Below the pieces are notes generated by a model. That model was not told the DNA's origin, searched no databases, and was given only the letters and a program-made list of their open reading frames with translations. DNA of 64,000 bases from Oryzomonas sagensis (lineage in GTDB: Bacteria; Desulfobacterota; Desulfuromonadia; Geobacterales; Pseudopelobacteraceae): the NCBI RefSeq assembly GCF_008802355.1, contig NZ_VZRA01000003.1, positions 442,361 to 506,360 on the forward strand, written 5' to 3'. The position numbers and the translations under genes were made by a program. Shown piece by piece: positions 27,344-36,646 of the stretch. Every line of letters starts with the position of its first letter. Position 1 is the stretch's first letter.

Positions 27344-28705
27344 TCAGGAAGTGAATGAAAAATGGCTGACGCAGTTCTTGCCGCTGGACTTGCTGGAGTA
27401 CATGGCCTTGTCGGCCATTTCCAGAAGTTCATACTTGGACAGGGTATCATCGGGGCAACAGGCGTAACCGATGCTACAGGTCAGGCGGATATTGTAGCCT
27501 TCCGGTGCAAGGAATACATGGGATTCGATCCGTTTCCGAATACGTTCGGCCACCAGGAGGGCGATATCGCATCCGGTCTCCACCAAAATGATCGTGAACT
27601 CGTCGCCGCCGTAACGGATCACCACATCGACCTCACGCACCGTTTTTTGCGTCAGGGCGCCCATTTCCCGCAGCACCTGACTTCCGACCAGATGGCCATA
27701 GGTGTCGTTGACGCTCTTGAAGGAGTCGATATCAAGAAACAGAACGGCAAGATGCGACGAGTAGCGCTCGACCCGTTTCAACTCCTGATTGAGGGCGACC
27801 TCCAGGTAGCGGTGGTTGAACAGGCCGCTCAGGTCGTCGATGAAGAGCATGTCTTTGGCCCGGGAATAGGTTTCGGCATTCTCGAAGGCCTGTGAAGACT
27901 GCTCCAGGAGGAAAAGGATGTTTTTCCGCTCACGTTGGATATCGGGCAGCCGATGTCCCGGTTCATTGAACAGTACGATTACCCCGTGGAGCATTCCCCG
28001 GTTGCAGACATATATCAGGCAGGCCTCCTCGATCTCATTGTCGGCCTCGCCAGGAAGCGCGAGCATGTCGATCTGGTGGCTTGTCGGCAGTTTTTCGGGG
28101 AGCGCGGCCTGGACAATCGTGCGGTAATGCTCGGCGCTATCGGAGGTAAGCCCGCGCATCTCTTTCAGTTCAAGCTGATTGTCGGCCTGAAAAAAACCAA
28201 GATAGCGGCCAACGCCGACCTCGCGCGCCACCGCCTCGACCATGAGATGGTAGATCCGCTCCAACTCAAGGCAGCTGGCGATGGTCTGGCTGACTTGAAA
28301 CAGGCTCACCATCTTCTTGAGCTCTTCGTTTTCGTTCAAAAGCCTGCGCTGCTGTATGCACAGGGCGACGGAGTGACGAAACTCGTCGGGATTGACCGGC
28401 TTGAGCAGATAATCCCGTGCGCCGTGTTTCAGGGCAAAAATGGCCGATTCCAGGTCGGTGTTGCCGGTCACCATGATAACGTCGATATCGGGGGTGGAGC
28501 CCTTGACGCGGGACAGTACCTCCATGCCGTCAACCTCCGGCATGATCAGGTCGGTGATCACCAGATCGTAGTGTTTCCCGGCAAGCATCTCGAACCCTTC
28601 GCCGCCGCCGCAGGCGCAATCCACGTCATACCCTTCCTTCTGCAACAAGTCGGAGAAGGTCTCGCGAAAGAAACGGTCGTCTTCTATAATAAGGATTCTT
28701 TCCAT
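27344..28705 (-). CDS. Response regulator with GAF-like and GGDEF domains
   Basis: This 453-residue protein is a probable diguanylate cyclase. The receiver domain has acidic pair EDD at 8-10, phosphoacceptor Asp52 in VITDLIMP and the conserved Lys in DYLLKP. A GAF-like segment covers about residues 140-290. The GGDEF domain covers 300-450, with active-site RYGGDEF intact and DIDSFKSVNDTYGH upstream. No histidine kinase is adjacent. It is well placed to produce cyclic di-GMP (or a hybrid dinucleotide), which the PilZ and HD-GYP proteins of this window could bind or degrade; that connection is inference. Confidence 0.92.
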   Translation of the reverse strand: MERILIIEDDRFFRETFSDLLQKEGYDVDCACGGGEGFEMLAGKHYDLVITDLIMPEVDGMEVLSRVKGSTPDIDVIMVTGNTDLESAIFALKHGARDYLLKPVNPDEFRHSVALCIQQRRLLNENEELKKMVSLFQVSQTIASCLELERIYHLMVEAVAREVGVGRYLGFFQADNQLELKEMRGLTSDSAEHYRTIVQAALPEKLPTSHQIDMLALPGEADNEIEEACLIYVCNRGMLHGVIVLFNEPGHRLPDIQRERKNILFLLEQSSQAFENAETYSRAKDMLFIDDLSGLFNHRYLEVALNQELKRVERYSSHLAVLFLDIDSFKSVNDTYGHLVGSQVLREMGALTQKTVREVDVVIRYGGDEFTIILVETGCDIALLVAERIRKRIESHVFLAPEGYNIRLTCSIGYACCPDDTLSKYELLEMADKAMYSSKSSGKNCVSHFSFTS

Positions 28706-28798
28706 GAAGTGGGCCCGTGGATGCGTAAAATGCTGTTAGTATCTCTTTACCGCATTTACGCAAGCCATGTCAAATTGCTTTATCCTGTTGCGGCACAA

Positions 28799-31243
28799 TT
28801 ACTCCGTACCATAGGGGGCTTTTACGCTCCACCCGTCGCCGTCGCTGGTCAATTCTATGGTGCCGTCCCGGTCCGTACGCCAGGCATGGATGCCGCGCCG
28901 CCCCAGGCGATCCAGAGTCTGCCGGGCCGGCAGTCCGAAACTGTTGCCCCGCCCGGCCGAGATCAGGGCCACGGATGGTGAGACCTTGTCGAGCAGCATC
29001 TCCGACGTGGAGTAGCGGCTGCCGTGATGTCCCGCTTTGAGTACGGTGGAGGCAAAATTGCCCTTGTCCGCCAGCATTCGCTCCTCGGCAGGGAAACCGG
29101 CATCGCCGGTGAAGAGCATGCTGAACGAGCGAAAACGGAGTCGAAAAACCAACGACTCATCGTTCATTCCCATCTCGTCATCGGACGGCCGCCGGGTAAG
29201 AGCGCCGCGCGGCGGAGAGAGCACCGTCAGTTCGATGCCGTCGCCAAAGACGAATGTATCGCCGGCGGCCAGACGTCGGCTCGGAACGCCCCGCTCGGCC
29301 AGAACTGCCTGCAACTGCTCGTACTGGGCGCCGACGCCGCCCTGAACCGGTTCCCAGAATTCACGCACCGGAAAGGTGCGGACAATGAACGGCATGCCGC
29401 CCATATGGTCGGGGTGACTGTGGGTCAACACCAAACGGTCGATTCTGCGCACGCCGAGCTTCCACAGGGCTGGCCCCAGGGTCTGGCGGCCAAAGTCACG
29501 GCCGTTGTCGTACAGATACCCTCCCCCATCCACCAACATGGTCTCGCCGTTGGGAGAACGGACCAGGAGCGACTCCCCCTGCCCCACGCTGAACATGGTG
29601 ATGTGCAGACGTCCGTCAGCCGCGGCAGGGGTGTTCAGGTGCGCCACAACCGCCACCAGGGGGGGCAAGGCACAGAGTGCGAACGCCCTTCGGGAACGGT
29701 GCAGGAAGGTGACCAACACCATGAAGCAGATAAAACATGCCATGTCCAGACGGGTAATGCCGTGAAAGGAAAAGAGCGGAAGCCGTGCGAACAAAGCCAC
29801 CAGCCAGTTGGAGAGCGCCGTGAGTTGCGCCGCACACCACATGAGCACCCGGGCCGCGGGCGGGAAGAGATAGACGAACGGCAGGGCGCTGGAGCCGGTC
29901 AGCACCGCGCCATAGCCAAGGATCGGTACAATCAGAAAATTTGAGACAATGCCGTTGAGCGAGGCTTGATCGAAATAGAATAAAACCGGGACCATGGTGG
30001 CGCACGACGCAGCGCAGGATACGGCGACAAACTGCAGGAGGTTACGCTGCCAGCCCCTCGTCACTCCTCCGAGGCGCTCCATGACCGGCGGGACGGCGAT
30101 GACGATGCCCCACAGGGCCAGGAAAGAGAGCTGGAAGGAAAGATCGAACAGGCATGGCGGCGTAAGCACGACCAGGAGAAAGGCTGCCAGCAGCAAGGCA
30201 TTGAGCGGATCGGTTTCACGTTCGGCATGGAGCGCCAGGACAAAGGCGGCCAACATGATGACCGAGCGGGAGGTAGCAGGTGCCGCGCCGGACAGGAAGA
30301 GATAGGCCAGCATGACCGGCAGTGCGATCAGCAGCGCCATACGACGCAGGTCGAAACGGAGTGCCAGGCATTCGGAACGGGCTGCCAGGGACAGGACTGC
30401 CGTGACCATGAACCAGGCAACGATGCCCACATGAAACCCGGATATGGAGAGGATGTGGTTTACGCCAGCCCGCGTGTAGGCATCGTTCAGGTCGTCGGGG
30501 ATACCTTTCTGGTCGCCGATCAGGAGGGCTATGAGAACCGATGACCGCTCCCGGTCCGGGACCGCAATCCTGATGAAATCGCCGAGACGGCGCGCAATGA
30601 GATCCATACGCCGCAGGAGCGAATCTTCGGCGGCGGCGCGAATCAGGATGATCCCGTCCGGTGTCGCGACCCGCCCCGTAGCCGCCACCTCCCGATAGGC
30701 CAGGTAACGCGCATAGTCGAATTCCCCCGGAAGCCCGAGCCGATGCGGCAGTGCGATTCGCGCGGCGCACCGGACCCGGTCGCCCCGTGCCAGGGTGACG
30801 TCCCCCCCATCGAGAGAAACCATCAATCTGCCACAGGCAGGGACCGTGGTGCCACCTTCCCTGCAAACCCCTTCAGCCCGCAGCACAAAACTGCTCCCAC
30901 GGGAGGTGGCCGTTGGCCGTGAATCTATGACCCCCTCCACAATGGCCGGGGTGCGTGCGGCAAAATTGCGTATATCGCTTGCCGGGACGGCAGGAGTTGT
31001 GTAAGGCCCCAGGGCATGGAGCCCCAAGGCAAAGAAAAAGGCTGTAGTGCAGAGGAGATATACAATGGGTGTTTTTATCAGACAACTGAGCAGCAAACAG
31101 CAGAAAACAGCGGCCAGGAGGCTGAACGGCACGGCCATAGCCCGGCTATCCGCCAGGCAGAGGCCGGCAGCCATCGCCCAGAAGGGTATCAGCAGCGGAT
31201 GGCGCCGGAGCATGGAGGGGGGACAGTAGGTGGGCGGTAACAC
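28799..31243 (-). CDS. comEC: DNA internalization protein ComEC/Rec2
   Basis: This 814-residue inner-membrane channel is the type that passes single-stranded DNA during natural transformation. The N-terminal region contains a DUF4131 segment between membrane helices. The competence core (NHILSISGFHVGIVAW and many helices) occupies about residues 230-520. The C-terminal metallo-beta-lactamase domain has THSHPDHMGGMP and TGDAGFPAEE. GTG 31243 is chosen because GGAG stands ten bases upstream; ATG 31213 has no ribosome site. No comEA or type IV pilin genes are close by. Confidence 0.92.
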   Translation of the reverse strand: MLPPTYCPPSMLRRHPLLIPFWAMAAGLCLADSRAMAVPFSLLAAVFCCLLLSCLIKTPIVYLLCTTAFFFALGLHALGPYTTPAVPASDIRNFAARTPAIVEGVIDSRPTATSRGSSFVLRAEGVCREGGTTVPACGRLMVSLDGGDVTLARGDRVRCAARIALPHRLGLPGEFDYARYLAYREVAATGRVATPDGIILIRAAAEDSLLRRMDLIARRLGDFIRIAVPDRERSSVLIALLIGDQKGIPDDLNDAYTRAGVNHILSISGFHVGIVAWFMVTAVLSLAARSECLALRFDLRRMALLIALPVMLAYLFLSGAAPATSRSVIMLAAFVLALHAERETDPLNALLLAAFLLVVLTPPCLFDLSFQLSFLALWGIVIAVPPVMERLGGVTRGWQRNLLQFVAVSCAASCATMVPVLFYFDQASLNGIVSNFLIVPILGYGAVLTGSSALPFVYLFPPAARVLMWCAAQLTALSNWLVALFARLPLFSFHGITRLDMACFICFMVLVTFLHRSRRAFALCALPPLVAVVAHLNTPAAADGRLHITMFSVGQGESLLVRSPNGETMLVDGGGYLYDNGRDFGRQTLGPALWKLGVRRIDRLVLTHSHPDHMGGMPFIVRTFPVREFWEPVQGGVGAQYEQLQAVLAERGVPSRRLAAGDTFVFGDGIELTVLSPPRGALTRRPSDDEMGMNDESLVFRLRFRSFSMLFTGDAGFPAEERMLADKGNFASTVLKAGHHGSRYSTSEMLLDKVSPSVALISAGRGNSFGLPARQTLDRLGRRGIHAWRTDRDGTIELTSDGDGWSVKAPYGTE

Positions 31244-31424
31244 ATCGGTTCATCTCCAGAGAGAATTTCCGGCACCCATGACAATAACCGCAGGGATCAC
31301 TGTCAAAACGATACCAGAATACCGCAAGAGATACAATATTATGCCGCCCACTTGAAAACATCGCGATTGGATGGTAGATATGTAAAAGGGAATACTACCG
31401 GTGCGAAGAAAGTCCCGAGGATCC

Positions 31425-31826
31425 ATGATCCCTGATCAGCCTCATTCCACAAAATCGATGTTCTTGGCTGCCGCCGAGCCGGGGCGTTCCTGCCGGAGTG
31501 CCGAGATCAGCCAGCGACGTCGGCTTACCTCGACCGAAGCCATTACCACGGCCAACCTGCATTGTATCGAATCCGGCAGCGTCAGCCAGATGGCCGCTAT
31601 CCAGTTCGACGCTTCCATGACGTTCGGCTGGTTCCATGAGTTGTTCCCCGCTTCTGAACCGTTTTTCGGCCAACCGTTCAAGATAGGCACAGCCCGGAAA
31701 ATGGAGACCATCGGACGACCGAACTTTATCATGAAACCGTATAACCCGTTTGAACTGTCGCAGATCTTACCGAGCACATCAGAACCACCCCCCGGAGCGA
31801 AACGAACGGAGACCTTTCATGAATGA
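31425..31826 (+). CDS. Small open frame of uncertain status before a response regulator
   Basis: The frame encodes 133 residues from ATG 31425 (GAGG at 31417-31420, a short four-base gap) or a little more from GTG 31401. The stop overlaps the next ATG as ATGAATGA, a layout typical of coupled genes. The C-terminal part contains NFIMKPYNPFELSQIL, which looks like the Lys-Pro end of a receiver domain, but no acidic pair or phosphoacceptor segment precedes it. Competing frames of about 90 and 110 codons exist on the other strand, and codon bias is weaker than in neighbours. It may be a decayed regulator or non-coding. Confidence 0.35.
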   Translation: MIPDQPHSTKSMFLAAAEPGRSCRSAEISQRRRLTSTEAITTANLHCIESGSVSQMAAIQFDASMTFGWFHELFPASEPFFGQPFKIGTARKMETIGRPNFIMKPYNPFELSQILPSTSEPPPGAKRTETFHE

Positions 31827-32865
31827 ACACATTCTGATTGTCGATGACGAGGAAATGATCAGAGAACTGCTCGCCTCGGCGCTTCTCCAGGAAGGCTATG
31901 TCTGCCATCTGGCATCCAATGTGGATGAGGCGTTCGCCATTCTGAGCGAACATCCGATTGTTCTGGTTATCTCCGACATCATGATGCCGGGCAGAAGCGG
32001 CGTCGATCTGCTGAGGGACATCAAAAAGGTCGATGCCGACATTGCGGTCCTGATGGTCACGGGGCTCTCCGATATGAACACCGCCCTGGAGTGCATCCAC
32101 CTCGGCGCGGACGACTATATATCCAAGCCGTTCAGCATCAACCGCGTGTTCCTGACGGTCAAAAACCTCATAGAAAAACGCAATCTTGCCATAGAAAGGA
32201 AAAACTACCAGATCAGCCTTGAGTTCAAGGTCTTGGAACAGACCGAGCAAATCCGCCGCACCATGAATGAGTTGCACAAGGCTTACGACCATACCCTGAC
32301 CGCCCTGGTCAGGGCGCTGGACGCCCGGGAAAAGGAGGTCGGCTCCCATTCGGAGCGCGTGATGAACTACACCTCACTCATGGCCGCCAAGCTGGGAATT
32401 CATGGAAACGATCTCGAGCAGTTGGCCAAGGGGGCTCTGCTGCACGACATCGGCAAGATCGGCATATCGGACAATATCCTGCTCAAACCGGGTCCTCTGG
32501 ATGACGGCGAATGGGTAGAAATGCGCCGCCATCCAGAGGTGGGATATGCCATTTTATCCGAGATCGGTTTTCTGAAAGGTCCGGCAGAGGTTATCCTCAC
32601 CCATCACGAGCGTTTTGACGGCACCGGGTATCCCAAGGGGCTCAAGGGTGAGCAGATTCCTATCGGTTCGCGGATTTTTGCCGTGGTGGACACGCTGGAT
32701 GCCATGACTTCAGACCGTCCCTACCGCAAGGCGCTCCCGTTCGATGCCGTGAGCAGCGAGGTGCGCACCTACCGCGGCAGCCAGTTCGACCCCGACATTG
32801 CCGACCTCTTCCTCTCCTTGACCCGCAGCCAGTGGGAAGAATGCGCCGGCAAAAAGTTCATCTGA
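31819..32865 (+). CDS. Response regulator with HD-GYP output (RpfG-like)
   Basis: This 348-residue protein has an N-terminal receiver domain with acidic DDEE at 9-12, phosphoacceptor Asp53 in VISDIMMP and Lys in DYISKP. A short coiled segment leads to an HD-GYP domain. That domain keeps the canonical sequence: LLHDIGKIGI, then HHERFDGTGYPKGLKGEQIP and DTLDAMTSDRPYR. It should be an active cyclic dinucleotide phosphodiesterase, unlike the degenerate copy at 17.6 kb. GGAGA precedes ATG 31819; a longer in-frame start at 31750 is rejected because it adds 23 non-receiver residues. Confidence 0.93.
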   Translation: MNEHILIVDDEEMIRELLASALLQEGYVCHLASNVDEAFAILSEHPIVLVISDIMMPGRSGVDLLRDIKKVDADIAVLMVTGLSDMNTALECIHLGADDYISKPFSINRVFLTVKNLIEKRNLAIERKNYQISLEFKVLEQTEQIRRTMNELHKAYDHTLTALVRALDAREKEVGSHSERVMNYTSLMAAKLGIHGNDLEQLAKGALLHDIGKIGISDNILLKPGPLDDGEWVEMRRHPEVGYAILSEIGFLKGPAEVILTHHERFDGTGYPKGLKGEQIPIGSRIFAVVDTLDAMTSDRPYRKALPFDAVSSEVRTYRGSQFDPDIADLFLSLTRSQWEECAGKKFI

Positions 32866-32882
32866 TTCCATGATATTTTACG

Positions 32883-32918
32883 AAAAGAGGGGGACGGCAC
32901 GAGCCATCCCCCTCTTTT
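32883..32918. terminator. Bidirectional terminator after the HD-GYP regulator
   Basis: AAAAGAGGGGGA (32883-32894) pairs with TCCCCCTCTTTT (32907-32918). The 12-base loop contains a further small GGC/GCC stem. It lies between convergent genes. Confidence 0.85.
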
Positions 32919-32943
32919 TACCTCTATCACCGAGCGCTCTTGC

Positions 32944-33258
32944 TCAGTCGTCCTCCCAGTCGTCCAGGTCATCGTCGTCCCGGTCGTCCTGGGCATCATC
33001 CTCACCATAGACATCCTCATCCAGATCGTCCCCATCCTCCTGGCCTCCGGACCGGTAAGAGTCAACCGCCAGAGGGCGCGCGTCGTCTTTTTCGGAGATA
33101 CGTTCAAAACGCATCAGCAGTTCACCGTTGGTGCAGAAACGGCCTTGCTTATAATCGCACCGTTCCCGTTCGCACAGGTCGAACAACTGGATTTCGCTGC
33201 ACAGCCGCTGTACCGGCTTCCCCGCTACATTTTCTTCGATGTCGTCTTTGCCGGGCAC
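32944..33258 (-). CDS. Small Cys4 protein with highly acidic tail
   Basis: I do not recognise a function for this 104-residue protein. Cysteines at 20, 29, 34 and 42 (LCSEIQLFDLCERERC, then FC) could bind a metal. From about residue 70 to the end the chain is almost all Asp and Glu and ends DDLDDWEDD. Such tails mimic nucleic acid or bind basic proteins. The start is GTG 33258 with GGAGG eight bases upstream. It lies 32 bases after the stop of fbp on the same strand, so it may be co-transcribed with it. Confidence 0.72.
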   Translation of the reverse strand: MPGKDDIEENVAGKPVQRLCSEIQLFDLCERERCDYKQGRFCTNGELLMRFERISEKDDARPLAVDSYRSGGQEDGDDLDEDVYGEDDAQDDRDDDDLDDWEDD

Positions 33259-33290
33259 GACCCGTCCTCCCTTGTTTCTATACGTTTACT

Positions 33291-34235
33291 TTATGCGTGA
33301 CCGTTCAGGAACTCGCCGGCCTTTTCCACATCTTCGCGGCTCCCGATGTAAACCGGGGCGCGCTGGTCCAGGCCATCCGGCACGATGTCCAGGATAGGAA
33401 TCTTTCCGTTGGTGGCCGCTCCGCCGGCCTGTTCGATGAGATACGCCATCGGGTTGAGTTCGAAAAGCAGACGCAGCTTGCCGTTGGGGCTGTCCGTGAG
33501 GGCCGGGTACATGAATATCCCCTTCCCTTTCATCATCACTTGATTGATATCCGGCACAAAACCGCCGGAATAACGCAATTTCGAGCCTTTATCCTCCAGG
33601 TGGCGGATGAACCGCTCATTCTCTTCCGTATATTTTTTGCGCAGGCCGCCCGGGGCGTAGATATCCCCGCTCGGTTTCATCTGCACATCCTCCTTGGTCA
33701 GGGTGAACTCCATCAACTGGTTCATGGTGAATTCGTAGACCCCTTTGCCGATGGAGTAAACCAGCGAAACCCGAGGCCCGTAGAGGATATACATGGCGCC
33801 GACCATCTTTCGCCCCGGCTGGAGCAGGTCGCACCCCTGGTAGATGCCGACAATGGTTCCCACGGCCAGATTCACATCCACCAGCGACGAGCCGTCCAGG
33901 GGATCGTACGCCACCGAAAACATCCCCTGGGGATTACTGGTGACCTGATAAATCTCTTCCATCTCCTCGGAAGCGATGTTGCACACCACGCCGGAATGGA
34001 TCAGACGCTTGCGCATGATGCGATCGGAGAGCACATCCAGGGCCAACTGCTCTTCGCCATAGAGGTTCGAGGTCCCTGCAACGCCCAGATCGCCGGTGCG
34101 CACCGCATTGATGACGTATTTGCTTGCCTCGGCGATTTCGCAGATCAGATGAACCAAGTTGTCGCTGATGTTCTGTTCGCGCAAATGCGCGCGCAGATCT
34201 ATCTGGAATTTGGTTTTTCCTGGTTCGCTGGGCAT
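33291..34235 (-). CDS. fbp: Fructose-1,6-bisphosphatase, class I
   Basis: Class I FBPase hydrolyses fructose 1,6-bisphosphate in gluconeogenesis. The 314-residue protein carries the metal-binding signature YDPLDGSSLVDVNLAVGTI, the upstream IASEEMEE acidic loop and the substrate segment KLRYSGGFVPD. A perfect GGAGG marks ATG 34235; the frame is open for another 138 codons upstream but with unrelated, shadow-like sequence. The gene fits a life on acetate or other small acids, in which hexoses must be made. Confidence 0.95.
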   Translation of the reverse strand: MPSEPGKTKFQIDLRAHLREQNISDNLVHLICEIAEASKYVINAVRTGDLGVAGTSNLYGEEQLALDVLSDRIMRKRLIHSGVVCNIASEEMEEIYQVTSNPQGMFSVAYDPLDGSSLVDVNLAVGTIVGIYQGCDLLQPGRKMVGAMYILYGPRVSLVYSIGKGVYEFTMNQLMEFTLTKEDVQMKPSGDIYAPGGLRKKYTEENERFIRHLEDKGSKLRYSGGFVPDINQVMMKGKGIFMYPALTDSPNGKLRLLFELNPMAYLIEQAGGAATNGKIPILDIVPDGLDQRAPVYIGSREDVEKAGEFLNGHA

Positions 34236-34464
34236 TGCCGACCTCCGCTTTGAGTCACGTTTATTTGAATGTTGCAACGTTGGAACCATACTGTAAATAG
34301 CCGTTTTTAGCAATACTAAAAGCCTGTCGAACCGGGCCCTGGCGGCAAAAAAAAACCAGGGAAAGAGCCGAAGTGATGAAAAAAACAAGCGTATGATGAG
34401 GCGATGAGGCAAACACAATTGATGCGGCGGCACGAACGCCCCCCAGTGGCGATGAACCGGAGAG

Positions 34465-35232
34465 TTACAACGATGAAATGTAGGTAACCAGGGCATCCAT
34501 GAAAAAAACGACGAACAGGCTGAACATGACCCCCTTGGTGGCGACCTGGGGGATCTCGGTGACGCTCCGGTCAACGCTGAGGCCGAAGCAACAGCAGGTG
34601 GCCGAGGTGCAGAGGCCGAAGAGCACGCTCTTGAGAAGAGGGACCACAACCTCTTTAACCCCGAGTGCCGTCAGAATTCCCTGGATGAACTGCTCATACG
34701 GGACGTGCCAGCCCACGGAGGCGATCAGAAAGCTCCCGATAAACGCCGTCAGGACAAAATAGACGGTCAGGATGACCATCGAAATGGTCACTCCTGCGAT
34801 GCGAGGAAAAATCAGGTAGTGTTCGCTGGGAATCCCCATCATCTCCAGAGATTCGATTTCGCCGTTGATCTTCATGGCGCCGAGCTCGGCGGCGATTGCC
34901 GTTCCGCTTCGGGCAATGACGACGATGGCGGTCAAGAGCGGCGCCAGTTCCCGCAGCACGACCCACACCAAAATTTTTCCGGTCAGAAAACCGTTATCCC
35001 CCACCAGACTGACCACCTGAGTAATAATGACGGTGCCCAGGATCAGAGCGATGGTCATGATGATGCCCGAGGCCTCCAGGCCGGTGAAATAGATCTGCTT
35101 CAGGAAGACCGCACGGGTTGCGGCTCGTCCCTCGAAGGATAGAGTGTTCTTGCCCGCCCGCCCAAGGGTGAGAAAAATATCCGCAACGATGGAACAACGT
35201 ATGACGGCCCAGCGGCCCAGTGCGGTGAACAT
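34465..35232 (-). CDS. MlaE-type ABC transporter permease
   Basis: This 255-residue membrane protein belongs to the MlaE/VpsC permease family of phospholipid-trafficking ABC systems. It has about five hydrophobic helices. The family core is present: VVLRELAPLLTAIVVIARSG, AAELGAMKINGEIE and the MGIPSEHYLIFPRI segment. ATG 35232 is chosen because GGAG lies nine bases upstream; a TTG at 35253 would overlap the preceding stop codon. The usual ATPase (MlaF) and MCE protein (MlaD) are not in the window, so partners must be elsewhere. Only 17 bases separate it from the upstream metal-hydrolase gene. Confidence 0.88.
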   Translation of the reverse strand: MFTALGRWAVIRCSIVADIFLTLGRAGKNTLSFEGRAATRAVFLKQIYFTGLEASGIIMTIALILGTVIITQVVSLVGDNGFLTGKILVWVVLRELAPLLTAIVVIARSGTAIAAELGAMKINGEIESLEMMGIPSEHYLIFPRIAGVTISMVILTVYFVLTAFIGSFLIASVGWHVPYEQFIQGILTALGVKEVVVPLLKSVLFGLCTSATCCCFGLSVDRSVTEIPQVATKGVMFSLFVVFFMDALVTYISSL

Positions 35233-35249
35233 GAACGGCGACTCCGAAG

Positions 35250-36008
35250 TCAAAGCGCGAAAACGGCGCCATCATGGAGGAGTTCAATCTCCTCCATGGC
35301 AAGGTTTTCGAGCTCCCTGCGGATGGTATCACGGTGTTGGGGTTTGGGATGGGTGATCAGGATACGGCGGGGCAGGTTTCTGATCTTCTTCAGTTCGGCG
35401 CGCAGCAGAGACGAGGTCAGATGTTTGGTCGTCAGCGCCAAAGCCTCCATGCTGTCGGGGAAGGAAACCTCGACGATCAGGGCATCGATGCCGTCCACGC
35501 AACGCCAGAACTCCTCGGTCGGGCCGGTATCGCCGGTATATGCCAGCGTTTTCCCACCGTGACTGACACGATAACCGACCGCAGGGACCGTGTGATCAAC
35601 GGCAACGGCGCGTATATCGTAATTTGAGACAACGGAAACCGCTCCGGCCTCAAGGGGCTGAAAGGAGATAACCGGGGTGTCCCGGTCCGGCAAGCTGGTG
35701 AAGTCGGGCCAGATCACGCCGTTGAAGAGATGCTCCCGCATGGCGGCGATGACAGCGGGGATGGCGTGGACAAAAACGGTCTGGCGCAGGTTTTGTACGA
35801 TGATATTGTCGGCCAGGGCCGGAATGGCGCGGATATGATCGAGATGGGCGTGGGTGATGAAGATATGCCGGATGCCCCACTGTTCCTCAGCCGTCAGCAC
35901 CGAGCCGATGGTGCCCGCATCCAGCAGCAGATGGTCATCGACCAGAAAGGCCGGTGGTCTGAAGCCGGGAAATTCCGCCCCGGCACTCCCCAATACCCGT
36001 AATTTCAT
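35250..36008 (-). CDS. Metallo-beta-lactamase-fold hydrolase, class II cyclic nucleotide phosphodiesterase-like
   Basis: The 252-residue protein has the metal-binding THAHLDHI motif (about residues 52-59), a later DHTVPAVGYR and TGDTG, and a final ITHPKPQH. This order resembles the class II 3',5'-cyclic-nucleotide phosphodiesterases and RNase Z relatives. The substrate cannot be fixed from sequence. GGAGAGGGG precedes the ATG at 36008. It is the first gene of a unit with the MlaE-like permease. Confidence 0.75.
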   Translation of the reverse strand: MKLRVLGSAGAEFPGFRPPAFLVDDHLLLDAGTIGSVLTAEEQWGIRHIFITHAHLDHIRAIPALADNIIVQNLRQTVFVHAIPAVIAAMREHLFNGVIWPDFTSLPDRDTPVISFQPLEAGAVSVVSNYDIRAVAVDHTVPAVGYRVSHGGKTLAYTGDTGPTEEFWRCVDGIDALIVEVSFPDSMEALALTTKHLTSSLLRAELKKIRNLPRRILITHPKPQHRDTIRRELENLAMEEIELLHDGAVFAL

Positions 36009-36197
36009 GTATCCCCTCTCCGCGTGGCCCTGTTCCTACGCCAGAAAACCGTTGGGCCGCATTCTGTATCATTGCTGCCCTCCGCGTCAAGCCCGGGCGA
36101 TAGCTTCCCCACGCATATTGTATCAACATATCTGCGGGAGTAAATTGGCAGATATCATTTAATTCCTCAGGAACGGAGTGAGCCGCAGCATTTTGAA

Positions 36198-36241
36198 ATT
36201 GCCAGGCCCCCCGGAATCGACTTTCCGGAGGGCCTGGCAAT
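36198..36241 (-). terminator. Long hairpin downstream of the small membrane protein gene
   Basis: Arms 36198-36215 and 36224-36241 pair over 18 positions with one mismatch (C36210/A36229) and an eight-base loop. On the minus strand it is followed by a mixed A/T stretch. It lies 28 bases after the stop of the 125-residue gene. Confidence 0.65.
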
Positions 36242-36268
36242 GGTTGGTTTGGCGGGCGGGATGACGGC

Positions 36269-36646
36269 CTAATCATCGCTCCGCTGCTTGACCGCTTCCA
36301 AGCGGCTCGCGGTAAGCTGATCGATCCTCTGGGACAGGATCGATTCAACCAGGGCAAAGCAGAATGAAATCACCGCATAGAGTGCCGTGACGGCAGCCAA
36401 TCGCTCGGGCTGCCCAAGATTTGGGCAGGTTTTCATGGCAACGACCAGCGCAACGGCACAAAGCGCACAGGCCACATGGCGGATAACCCAGCCATTCTCC
36501 TGTCTTTGCAGCATGAGGAGCTTTTCCCGATCATCCTCTTTCGCGTATTCCCTGAACCGCAGCCAGTCGAAGCCGATGCGGGGGATCATGCAGAATGTGA
36601 CCATGGTAAGCAATGTCATCATAAGGGCCGTTAGCGTCGACATCAT
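36269..36646 (-). CDS. Small integral membrane protein of unknown function
   Basis: This 125-residue protein begins with a hydrophobic segment (residues 3-22) and a charged cytoplasmic-looking loop (FREYAKEDDREKLLMLQR). Two more hydrophobic segments (about 52-70 and 80-100) and a charged C-terminus follow. GGAG seven bases upstream fixes ATG 36646; the frame continues upstream to 36757 without a ribosome site. I do not recognise the family. It opens the A+T-richer patch that holds several small genes. Confidence 0.65.
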   Translation of the reverse strand: MMSTLTALMMTLLTMVTFCMIPRIGFDWLRFREYAKEDDREKLLMLQRQENGWVIRHVACALCAVALVVAMKTCPNLGQPERLAAVTALYAVISFCFALVESILSQRIDQLTASRLEAVKQRSDD

